DNA of 16,280 nt from JBAZCO01 sp041654915 (lineage in GTDB: Bacteria > Bacillota > Clostridia > Christensenellales > DTU072), in the NCBI GenBank assembly GCA_041654915.1, contig JBAZCO010000029.1, positions 1 through 16,280 of the forward strand. The letters run 5' to 3'. The notes under the pieces are model-generated. The model made no database searches. It saw nothing but the letters and a program-made list of their open reading frames with translations, and had not been told where the DNA came from. Below, one piece after another: positions 1 to 6,578 of this stretch. The translations under genes were made by a program, and so were the position numbers. The stretch's first letter is position 1. Every line of letters begins with the position of its first letter.

Positions 1-2286
1 AGCGATAACTCATACGCTTACGGTTCTGTAATAGACGCAACCACCAATACTGTACAATATACCGATACCAACCCAACCAACACTAAGAACTATGATAGAA
101 TAGATACATCCATACGCTTACTGCCAAGTGCCGCAGGATACAGCTATTCATTAATCGTAAACCAAGACGAAAGCGGTGAAAACAGTGTGGTACTTGTATT
201 TGAAAGAGGCAGCGCAGCAAAGTTAGTAATCACGGTAGACGGCGAAGTTCTCACTCAAACAATTGCGTTAGAATTTGACGGTATAGATATATTTGACGGC
301 TTTACCCACAGCATAAGACTGTACTTTGACAAGCGTCTTGGGCTTATTTATGTTATGCTAGACGGCACTATGAGCGTTGGAATGTCTATAAGCGCACTCT
401 ATACCCCGATTGAGGACTCAATTGCCGGCTTTGCCTTAAGCGGTGCAAAAGCGTGGGTAAGACACTTTGAAACAGCCAAACAGGGCTATCGTGACAACTA
501 TGCATCACTTGTAAAGTCTGCCAACAACGAGCGGATTATTCTATATGTAACATCCCCAACCTCAACAACACCCGTAAATCTCACCCGTATATTCACCCCA
601 AGAGTTCCCCCCACTGAGGAGTATGAATATCATTACTATTTTGACGGTGTGTTAGAGGGCATTATTACCAATGCAGGTGGGGATATCACCTTGTACAACA
701 TCGTCGCAGGTGTGCATAAAGCCGAAATGGTAATATTCAGGGGTACGGAAATATATAGCAAATACACGCTTAGTGTGCAAATAACCACATCTGTAATGAA
801 CGGCTATGTGCAGATAGACACAAGCCACACACACGATGTTTCGCCGTCCTCACCATATAGTATATATTCCTTTACCGCAGTTGACCCAGACAATCCGGAC
901 GAACTAAAGATGGAAAATGTGGAAGTGCAAAGCAAACAACTAGAGCTCAGATTCCCTCAAACGGTGGGGGCAGAAAATAACTATCGTTCTATTTCCATGT
1001 CGTTTACTATGGATATTGCAACAATAGGAGATGATTATCGGGCGTCACAAACGCAAAACTTTATCAAATTAGCAACCAACAGAGCTAGCTACGACCCCGC
1101 AAAAAATACTCCGCCCCCATATAGCACAGACTTTGGTATTGTGCTTGGCATAAACCACAACCGCACAGGGGCGCTAGCAGGATACTTTAACACAACCTTG
1201 TATGCATTTGCTGGGCAAAAAACTTACTACTACGATATACCTCGTGAAATTAATTGGAACGACGGCTCAATGTACACAGTAAGATTATATACGGACTATG
1301 TGACAGCAATGGGCGGAGAAAGCTTTAAGTTAGTCATATTAAGGGATAACGAAATCCTTGAAAATATCGTGGTAGATAGAGAGTTTCTATTTACTGGTGT
1401 CAATGATGACTCAAGCCCAATGATGTCATCGGCAAATATGCAAACCTTGGTGCGTGCCACGGGCAGAACAGCGGCAATCAAAACATCGGACAATAGGCTC
1501 ACCCTTTATAAACTTAACTTCGGTGAAGAAAACTCCGTCCAAAAAGATTATCTCATTAACGGCAGCTATGTACAAAAAACTGCTAACGGTGTGACTTTTG
1601 GTTCAAGTTCCGCACAAGGCACATACGATATTGCCCTGTCCGACACCAACGAAAATATTCTATATTCACACTACAATCACTTGTTGTTTGAGTTTAGTGC
1701 GTCACGCTTTGCATCATCAACAACATCCAGAAGTCTTATATTTAATATAGCGGCAAGCGAATTAGATATGAACGACTCATCCTTCCGTGAGGCAAGAGGG
1801 CTAAGATTGGTATACGATTCGGATACAAAAATTCTTTACTTCACATTCTACAACAAGCTTACAAACTTCGCATTGCAAAAGGTAGCGACAGGTATTGAGC
1901 TAATGGATGGCGAAAGGCACACCATACTTGTGCATATCGACCGCTTGCCAGTTGCCCGTGGCAATATCCCCGGTGTATATTCCGCTCAGCAAACAACACA
2001 AGTAAGTAGGGTGAACATCACAGTAGACGGCATAACCTACAAGTCAAATGAGGACACGCCCACTGCACCCCTATGTTTCCCCTACAACGCAAGTATGACA
2101 GGTTGGATAAACTCCGTTGGCAATGTGTCACCCGCAGACGGGATAAGCGGCTATCAGTTCTTAAAGGCATTTAACTACTCCGCCTTGCGTGTTGTAGATG
2201 CCGAGATGACTATCTTCGCATATCAAGTAGGTATGGGTATTGTAACCGACCATATCCAAAGTCAGGCGGGAGATGCACTTATTTAA
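1..2286 (+). CDS. LamG-like repeat extracellular protein, 5'-truncated by window edge
   Basis: The frame is open from base 1, so the real start lies outside the window; 761 residues are visible before the TAA. I do not recognise a named protein. The sequence is rich in beta-strand-like segments and in Thr, Ser, Asn and Tyr. Three stretches resemble concanavalin/LamG-type beta-sandwich domains, at visible residues about 45-160, 285-510 and 520-745. Each contains a segment of the type 'H-S/T-I-x-L-x-x-D' and closes with a short aromatic or basic strand (AWVRHF, RLTLYKL, MTIFAYQ). A smaller Ig-like segment lies at about 175-265. The C-terminus has no LPXTG motif, no transmembrane helix and no recognisable cell-wall anchor. 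A secreted or surface-associated carbohydrate- or protein-binding role is inferred from the fold alone. A terminator-like hairpin follows closely. The coding call is firm; the domain call is moderate. Confidence 0.7.
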   Translation, partial: SDNSYAYGSVIDATTNTVQYTDTNPTNTKNYDRIDTSIRLLPSAAGYSYSLIVNQDESGENSVVLVFERGSAAKLVITVDGEVLTQTIALEFDGIDIFDGFTHSIRLYFDKRLGLIYVMLDGTMSVGMSISALYTPIEDSIAGFALSGAKAWVRHFETAKQGYRDNYASLVKSANNERIILYVTSPTSTTPVNLTRIFTPRVPPTEEYEYHYYFDGVLEGIITNAGGDITLYNIVAGVHKAEMVIFRGTEIYSKYTLSVQITTSVMNGYVQIDTSHTHDVSPSSPYSIYSFTAVDPDNPDELKMENVEVQSKQLELRFPQTVGAENNYRSISMSFTMDIATIGDDYRASQTQNFIKLATNRASYDPAKNTPPPYSTDFGIVLGINHNRTGALAGYFNTTLYAFAGQKTYYYDIPREINWNDGSMYTVRLYTDYVTAMGGESFKLVILRDNEILENIVVDREFLFTGVNDDSSPMMSSANMQTLVRATGRTAAIKTSDNRLTLYKLNFGEENSVQKDYLINGSYVQKTANGVTFGSSSAQGTYDIALSDTNENILYSHYNHLLFEFSASRFASSTTSRSLIFNIAASELDMNDSSFREARGLRLVYDSDTKILYFTFYNKLTNFALQKVATGIELMDGERHTILVHIDRLPVARGNIPGVYSAQQTTQVSRVNITVDGITYKSNEDTPTAPLCFPYNASMTGWINSVGNVSPADGISGYQFLKAFNYSALRVVDAEMTIFAYQVGMGIVTDHIQSQAGDALI

Positions 2287-2301
2287 CTCCACAAAGCGTA
2301 T

Positions 2302-2325
2302 AAGGGCGTGCCTTGCGCCCTTTTT
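2302..2325 (+). terminator. Rho-independent terminator of the LamG-like gene
   Basis: A perfect 7-bp stem AAGGGCG/CGCCCTT (2302-2308 with 2316-2322) encloses a 7-nt loop and runs into a T tract at 2321-2325. It begins 15 bases after the stop codon of the upstream gene, in the right place to end its transcript. Confidence 0.7.
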
Positions 2326-2446
2326 GCGTGTCTTAGACTTCGGTCGTGTACCTCTTTGTACACTCCCTTGTCTTTGCACTTAAAAGAACACAATCCACAA
2401 CCCTTCTCCGCTTTGTGATGTGTTTATCCAACTCAATAAAACACAT

Positions 2447-2470
2447 AAGGGCATAGCCTTGCGCCCTTTT
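2447..2470 (+). terminator. Second, near-duplicate terminator-like hairpin
   Basis: A 6-bp stem AAGGGC/GCCCTT (2447-2452 with 2463-2468) is followed by a short T run. Loop and flanks resemble the hairpin at 2302-2325 (shared CCTTGCGCCCTTTT), so it is probably a duplicated copy. It may act as a back-up terminator; the T run is shorter than in the first copy. Confidence 0.45.
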
Positions 2471-2484
2471 GCTAAAAAGACACG

Positions 2485-2526
2485 AACGGCTGTTTTTAAG
2501 GGGCGACCCCTTAAAAAACAGCCGTT
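2485..2526. repeat. Near-perfect 19-bp inverted repeat with 3-nt loop
   Basis: The left arm (2485-2503) and right arm (2507-2526) are complementary along 19 pairs with one bulged A, around the loop CGA. There is no strong T tract on the + side (TTTCTCATTC follows). On the - strand a TTTTT lies eight bases beyond the arm. It could be a weak bidirectional terminator or a remnant of a small palindromic repeat; the sequence cannot decide. Confidence 0.6.
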
Positions 2527-2637
2527 TCTCATTCTTCCAAAAGATGAACTGCTAAGAACAGAACAAGATACTAAAGAGCAATAAATGCCCGCAAATAAAG
2601 CAATAAAACTCTTACAGCAATTACTACATAAAATCAC

Positions 2638-2667
2638 TTGCATAAAAACGGCAAAGTGTGCTACAAT
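2638..2667 (+). promoter_or_regulatory. Promoter of the tRNA-Glu gene (extended -10)
   Basis: TTGCAT (2638-2643), an 18-bp spacer and TACAAT (2662-2667) match the sigma-A pattern. TGC immediately before the -10 hexamer makes an extended -10. Initiation near 2674 would give a short leader of about 29 nt before the mature tRNA at 2703. Confidence 0.65.
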
Positions 2668-2702
2668 TATCAAGCATTAAGCAAAAACCTTTAAAGACAT
2701 AT

Positions 2703-2777
2703 GCCCTCATAGTCTAGAGGTTAGGACGCTGGCCTCTCACGCCGGTAGCAGGGGTTCGAGTCCCCTTGGGGGTACCA
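2703..2777 (+). tRNA. tRNA-Glu, anticodon CUC
   Basis: A full 75-nt cloverleaf with encoded CCA (2775-2777). The acceptor stem pairs GCCCTCA (2703-2709) with TGGGGGT (2767-2773) and includes two G-U pairs, one of them at 1-72. The D arm begins GTCTAGAGG as in other bacterial tRNA-Glu. The anticodon stem CTGGC/GCCGG encloses the loop CTCTCAC, whose central CTC decodes GAG. The T arm is AGGGG-TTCGAGT-CCCCT. It reads the minor partner of the GAA/GAG pair, so a UUC isoacceptor is expected elsewhere. It is a single transcription unit between its own promoter and terminator. Confidence 0.95.
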
Positions 2778-2784
2778 TATACAC

Positions 2785-2826
2785 ACGGTTGCAACTTTAA
2801 AAAAACAGAGTTGCAGCCGTTTTTTT
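2785..2826 (+). terminator. Terminator behind tRNA-Glu
   Basis: A 12-bp stem (ACGGTTGCAACT at 2785-2796 with AGTTGCAGCCGT at 2809-2820, one G-U pair) is followed directly by a run of T (2820-2826). It starts eight bases after the encoded CCA, so it ends the tRNA transcript. Confidence 0.8.
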
Positions 2827-2835
2827 AAAGTTGCA
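2790..2835. other. Alternative 17-bp hairpin that competes with the tRNA terminator
   Basis: Bases 2790-2806 (TGCAACTTTAAAAAAAC) pair perfectly with 2819-2835 around a 12-nt loop. The left arm uses 2790-2796 and the right arm uses the T tract, both also needed by the terminator hairpin 2785-2826. The two folds are therefore mutually exclusive. It may be a mere by-product of an A-rich loop facing a T tract, or a bidirectional terminator. Confidence 0.5.
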
Positions 2836-2892
2836 TCTTTGCAGCAAGTTAATATTTTTTTTGTATACAACCTAGTTTTTTTTTAATTAGGA

Positions 2893-2921
2893 TTGAGTTT
2901 AGCAATTAATTATAGTATAAT
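2893..2921 (+). promoter_or_regulatory. Promoter of the ABC exporter operon
   Basis: TTGAGT (2893-2898), a 17-bp spacer and TATAAT (2916-2921) form a near-consensus sigma-A promoter. Initiation near 2928 would give a leader of about 100 nt before the ATPase gene. No clear riboswitch or operator palindrome is visible in that leader. Confidence 0.75.
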
Positions 2922-3028
2922 GGACTAGAAAAAATATCTATTCAAATCTACAAATCAAATCTACAAAAAGCACCTAACATACATATAAAAACACTTCAAG
3001 GTGAGTTTATTCGGAGAATTAAAACAGA

Positions 3029-3928
3029 GTGTATATACTGGATATAAAAAACTTGACAAAGTTATACGGTGATTTTAAGGCGGTTGACGACCTTAGCTTT
3101 GTTGTTTCTCAAGGAAACTTGTTTGCTTTTCTTGGGCAAAATGGAGCAGGTAAAAGTACCACTATAAATATTATCATAGGGCTGCTCGGCAAGGATAGCG
3201 GCAAAATAAAATACGGAAATAATCAAAGCTTTAACGAGTTTAAGAGCCAAATCGGTGTTGTGTTTCAAAATAATATATTTGATGACTTATTAACCGTGGA
3301 AGAAAATTTAATGTTGTACGGCTCATTATACACCAAAGACAAAAATCAGCTAAAAATGCGTTATGCCGAAATTATAGAAATAATGGGCTTAACAGAATAT
3401 TCAAAAAAGAAGTTTAAAATACTTTCAGGCGGACAAAAGCGCAAAGCAGAAATAGCAAGAGCAATTTTTTTCTCACCCAAAATTCTTTTCCTTGACGAGC
3501 CAACCACCGGTCTTGACCCAAAGACAAGAAAGGAAGTATGGAGCATTTTATATAGGATACAACAAGAAACAGGTATGACTGTGTTTCTCACAACTCATTA
3601 TATGGAAGAGGCGGCAGATGCCGACCAAGTGGTAATCATTCATAAAGGGAAAATGGTTTGCGCAGGCAGTCCGTCTGAATTAAAAGCTAAATTTTCCTCT
3701 GATAGCCTTATTATTGTTCCCAAAAACGAGGCAGTATTTGAAACAAAACTTTCTCAACTCCACCTCAACTTTAATAAAATAGCCGATAAATATTATATAA
3801 TTGTAGATAATACTGAGCATTCTATTGACCTGCTTGGCATTCTAAAAGATTTTATTAAATTTTATGAAGTTAAAAAGGGCTCTATGGAAGATGTGTTCTT
3901 AAATGTTGTAGGCGAATCAATAGGGTAG
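3029..3928 (+). CDS. ABC transporter ATP-binding protein
   Basis: Nucleotide-binding subunit of an ABC-2 type exporter; it hydrolyses ATP in the cytoplasm to drive the membrane partner encoded next. All family motifs are present in 299 residues: Walker A GQNGAGKS (36-43), Q-loop Gln80, signature LSGGQ (132-136), Walker B ILFLDE (152-157) followed by the D-loop TTGLDP, and the switch His190. The region after about residue 220 is the accessory C-terminal part often found in drug- or lantibiotic-type exporters. The start is GTG, with GGAG at 3013-3016, a rather long 12-nt spacing. The permease follows after an 8-bp gap with its Shine-Dalgarno overlapping this stop codon, so the two genes form one operon. 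The substrate cannot be told from sequence; drug or peptide export is the usual role. Confidence 0.93.
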   Translation: MYILDIKNLTKLYGDFKAVDDLSFVVSQGNLFAFLGQNGAGKSTTINIIIGLLGKDSGKIKYGNNQSFNEFKSQIGVVFQNNIFDDLLTVEENLMLYGSLYTKDKNQLKMRYAEIIEIMGLTEYSKKKFKILSGGQKRKAEIARAIFFSPKILFLDEPTTGLDPKTRKEVWSILYRIQQETGMTVFLTTHYMEEAADADQVVIIHKGKMVCAGSPSELKAKFSSDSLIIVPKNEAVFETKLSQLHLNFNKIADKYYIIVDNTEHSIDLLGILKDFIKFYEVKKGSMEDVFLNVVGESIG

Positions 3929-3936
3929 GAGTTATA

Positions 3937-4830
3937 ATGAAAAATATAATCACACTTATTTCTCGCAATTCAAAGCTGTTTTTAAGGGATAGAGCAACCG
4001 TATTCTTTTCTATTTTGAGTTCGCTTATAATTGTTCTTTTGTATTTCTTGTTTATAGGGCAAGTATATATAGACGGAATAAACGGAGTGTTACCTTTATC
4101 GGAAAACGCAAGCGGATTTATGGTTTATTCGCAAATGATAGTAGGCATTCTTGTAATAAACTCAATGTCGCTTACGCTTGGAATGTTTTTAGGCGCTGCA
4201 AAAGATTTTGAGAGCAGGCGGGTCGATAATTTTATGACAACTCCGCTCAAAAGATATGAATTACTAATTTCATATTTGATAAGTGCGTTTGCAGTTTCGT
4301 TTATTCTTAATTTTGCAACTTGGATATTCAGTGTGATTTTAATCGGTTTAGTTACCAGTTACTGGCTTTCTATAGGCGCATTTTTTGCTGTTGGCGGAGT
4401 GCTTTTGCTTTGTTCGTTAATCAGTTCTTGTATAATGATGCTATTGACAGTTGCGATAAGGTCTTCAACCGCACTCGGGGTTTTCAATAGTATTGCAGGA
4501 ACTTTTGTAGGATTTATTAGCGGCATATATATGCCATATTCGCAAATGGGAAACGGTATTAAGGCGATAGGCTCATTTTTGCCGTATACTCATCTTACCG
4601 TTTGGTTGAAAAATATTGTATTAAGTGATGTGTTTTCACAAGTAAAAATCTCCAATGAAATGGCAGAAATTATTCTTGATAAAATATTTTCGGCAGGCAA
4701 TGTTGGCTTTGCAACGCTAGATGCGCCATTGTGGGCAATGCTGATATTTTCGGCGTTGGTTGGATTTGCGTGTCTTATAGGAGCGGCGCTTGTAGTAAAA
4801 AAGATTTTTAACAAGAGCAAAAAAGCATAA
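3937..4830 (+). CDS. ABC-2 type transporter permease
   Basis: Integral membrane partner of the preceding ATPase, 297 residues with about six predicted hydrophobic helices (around 23-42, 64-86, 110-138, 145-172, 178-198 and 265-288). It has the usual ABC-2 layout: a cytoplasmic N-terminus, a first extracellular segment, and a cytoplasmic stretch at about 88-108 (AKDFESRRVDNFMTTPLKR) that matches the conserved coupling region of the family. AGGAG at 3927-3931 is well spaced before the ATG. Because that site overlaps the upstream stop codon, the two subunits are likely translationally coupled. A Lys-rich tail ends the protein. I see no strong terminator before the next gene, so partial read-through into the MATE gene is possible. 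The exported compound is unknown. Confidence 0.9.
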   Translation: MKNIITLISRNSKLFLRDRATVFFSILSSLIIVLLYFLFIGQVYIDGINGVLPLSENASGFMVYSQMIVGILVINSMSLTLGMFLGAAKDFESRRVDNFMTTPLKRYELLISYLISAFAVSFILNFATWIFSVILIGLVTSYWLSIGAFFAVGGVLLLCSLISSCIMMLLTVAIRSSTALGVFNSIAGTFVGFISGIYMPYSQMGNGIKAIGSFLPYTHLTVWLKNIVLSDVFSQVKISNEMAEIILDKIFSAGNVGFATLDAPLWAMLIFSALVGFACLIGAALVVKKIFNKSKKA

Positions 4831-4909
4831 ACTTCTAAAGGGTTGTGAGTTTGTATCATTACATATTCTTTTTAATGGCTTTAGTATAAATATCTCTTTT
4901 TGATTTACC

Positions 4910-4915
4910 TATACT
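4910..4915 (+). promoter_or_regulatory. Possible -10 element just before the MATE gene
   Basis: TATACT ends six bases before the ATG at 4922, so initiation from it would fall at or next to the start codon. No good -35 hexamer lies at the proper distance (4887-4892 is TAAATA), so the call is weak. Confidence 0.3.
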
Positions 4916-4921
4916 ATCCCT

Positions 4922-6301
4922 ATGGATGCGGTGGTTAGGCTTACAGAGGGCAGTACGGCACGGGTGCTTATTAAATATAGCATCCCGTTTATTTTAACGG
5001 GTGTTTTTCAGTCACTGTTTAATGTTACGGACTTGGTAGTTGCGGGGCATTATTTGGGCGATATCGGCTCTACGGGAATTGGCATAGGAGGGCAGCTTTT
5101 GTACCTAATCACCAATGCTGCAATAGGAATATCGGCGGGAGGTACAATATTGGCAGCCCGCCACTTTGGAAAAAAGGAAGGCGGCAAAGCCCTAGGCGAT
5201 ACCGCATCGCTAATTGTAATAAACATTGTTATCTCCTTGCTGTTTACTGCGGTATTGTTGTTTTTTTCGGGAGCAATACTTAAACTATTAAAGACACCCG
5301 CTCCCGCCTATCAAATTGCTCTTGACTATGTAAGGGTGTCGGGAGCGGGGCTTGTGTTTTTATTTGTTTTTAATGCAATTATCGCAATAATTAGAGGGGC
5401 AGGGGATAGTAAGTTTCCCCTATATATAACGATTATTGCCTGTCTTATTAATGCAGGATTGGATATTTTGTTTGTGGGGCATATGGGACTTGGCGGCACG
5501 GGAGCAGCACTTGCAGGCATAGGCGCAAATGCTCTAGCCTTAATTTTGTCGCTCATATATGCCAAAAAGAAAAAACTAATAACACTAACAAAAGATATTT
5601 TTAAAAAACTTCACTCTGTAAAAGATATATTAAAGCTAGGTATCCCCATTGCATTGCTAAATATGACGGCGGCATTTTCATTTATGGGGCTAACCTTTTT
5701 GGTAAATACTTTTGCTGGCGATGACGCTCTGTATGCAAGCGCCGCCCACTCCATTGCCGCACGCTACAACGGTTTTGCCGTACTGCCCGCACGGGGAATG
5801 TCGGGAGCAATAGCCGCTATTACATCTCAAAATATTGGAGCGGGCAAGTATGCAAGAAACAAGCCCACCCTCCTTGTAGGTTTGGCAGTTACGCTTGTTG
5901 GCGGTTTGGCACTTTTTGCCGCCACGGTATTTTTCCCCGAACACATTTTTCGTATTTTTGGCGCATCCCCCGAAGTGATAGCAATTGGCAAAAGTTATAT
6001 GCGTGCCTTGGGGTTTGACTACTTGCTGCTGCCCTTTGCCGTTTGCGGATACGGAATCACAGAGGGCTTTGGCAAAACAAAAGTAACAATGGCAATAAAC
6101 AATATAGGCTCTGCCGCCGTGCGTCTGCCCATAGCCTTTGTTCTTTCCCGACTGTTTTCGCTTGGGCTATTAGGCATAGGACTGTCTATACCCATAGCGT
6201 CGCTGTTTTGTTCGGTAGTAATTTGGATATATATTATTGCAAAGCGTTTGCTAAAAACAAAAGCCCCCGCCCGAGAGCAGGGGCAAATAATTAAATTTTG
6301 A
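4922..6301 (+). CDS. MATE family efflux transporter
   Basis: Multidrug and toxic-compound extrusion antiporter of 459 residues, the usual family length, with about twelve hydrophobic helices in two related halves. The N-terminus (LTEGS...LIKYSIPFILTGVFQSLFNVTDLVVAG) is typical of the MATE N-lobe. The start of the second half (KDILKLGIPIALLNM) and the following NTFAGDDALYASAAHSIAARYNGFAVLPARGMSGAIAAITSQNIGAG correspond to the C-lobe repeat. These proteins exchange Na+ or H+ for cationic drugs or metabolites. An in-frame TGA at 4901 limits the start to this ATG or later. No Shine-Dalgarno precedes it, so a leaderless message or weak initiation is possible. The gene stands 91 bp after the ABC permease and might share its transcript. 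It runs tail-to-tail against the peptidase gene across a repeat array. The substrate is unknown. Confidence 0.9.
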   Translation: MDAVVRLTEGSTARVLIKYSIPFILTGVFQSLFNVTDLVVAGHYLGDIGSTGIGIGGQLLYLITNAAIGISAGGTILAARHFGKKEGGKALGDTASLIVINIVISLLFTAVLLFFSGAILKLLKTPAPAYQIALDYVRVSGAGLVFLFVFNAIIAIIRGAGDSKFPLYITIIACLINAGLDILFVGHMGLGGTGAALAGIGANALALILSLIYAKKKKLITLTKDIFKKLHSVKDILKLGIPIALLNMTAAFSFMGLTFLVNTFAGDDALYASAAHSIAARYNGFAVLPARGMSGAIAAITSQNIGAGKYARNKPTLLVGLAVTLVGGLALFAATVFFPEHIFRIFGASPEVIAIGKSYMRALGFDYLLLPFAVCGYGITEGFGKTKVTMAINNIGSAAVRLPIAFVLSRLFSLGLLGIGLSIPIASLFCSVVIWIYIIAKRLLKTKAPAREQGQIIKF

Positions 6302-6350
6302 ACAACTGCTCAACATTCCCAAAGTTATTGCAAAATTATAACAACTCTTA

Positions 6351-6578
6351 ACTTGGTATTATAAGCCGCCTTACTTGGCAATTACAAGCTACAAGCCTTA
6401 CTTTGCAATTACGAGCTACAAGCTTTACTTGCCAATTACAAGCTCAAGCCTTACTTGGCATTAAGAGCTACAAGCCTTACTTGGCAATTATAGCCTACAA
6501 GCCTTACTTGGCAATTATAGGCTACAAGCCCTACTTGGCATTACGAGCTTTGCTTGGCAATTACAAGCCTTGTTTATC
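6351..6578. repeat. Degenerate ~27-bp tandem repeat array between convergent genes
   Basis: About eight copies of a 26-27 bp unit, roughly ACTTGGCAATTACAAG followed by CTACAAGCCTT. Unit starts are at 6351, 6373, 6400, 6427, 6453, 6479, 6506, 6533 and 6552; the first, the one at 6533 and the last are incomplete or diverged. Copies differ by substitutions and 1-bp deletions, so no constant reading frame is maintained. Every full unit carries CAAGCCTTAC or a one-base variant, and most carry TTGGCAATTA. The array fills the junction between the MATE gene (+) and the M28 peptidase gene (-), and its right end supplies the last codons and stop of the peptidase gene. Confidence 0.88.

Larger units (their letters stand above)
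2287..2702. other. 416-bp intergenic stretch, hairpin-rich, no convincing gene
   Basis: No reading frame here looks coding; those present run through the inverted repeats. The stretch contains two similar terminator-like hairpins (2302-2325 and 2447-2470), a 6-bp perfect hairpin GTGTAC/GTACAC at 2346-2363, a near-perfect 19-bp inverted repeat at 2485-2526, and the tRNA promoter at 2638-2667. The sequence around the first two hairpins is itself similar (AACTC...CATAAGGGC...CCTTGCGCCCTTTT against AACTC...TATAAGGGCG...CCTTGCGCCCTTTTT), which suggests duplication of a 3' flank. Confidence 0.6.

Noticed and set aside
2380..2673. 97-codon minus-strand frame in the intergenic stretch before tRNA-Glu
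   Set aside because: It passes through the 19-bp palindrome and a terminator hairpin, has a Cys/Ser-rich unremarkable composition and no supporting ribosome site.
6263..6284. GCCCC/GGGGC hairpin at the 3' end of the MATE gene as a terminator
   Set aside because: It lies inside the coding sequence, has a mismatch and is followed by AAATAATTAAATTTT rather than a clean T tract.
6351..6578. A CRISPR array
   Set aside because: The repeats are directly tandem with no unique spacers of constant length and no cas genes are nearby. The same applies to the 19-bp array at 11721-11846.
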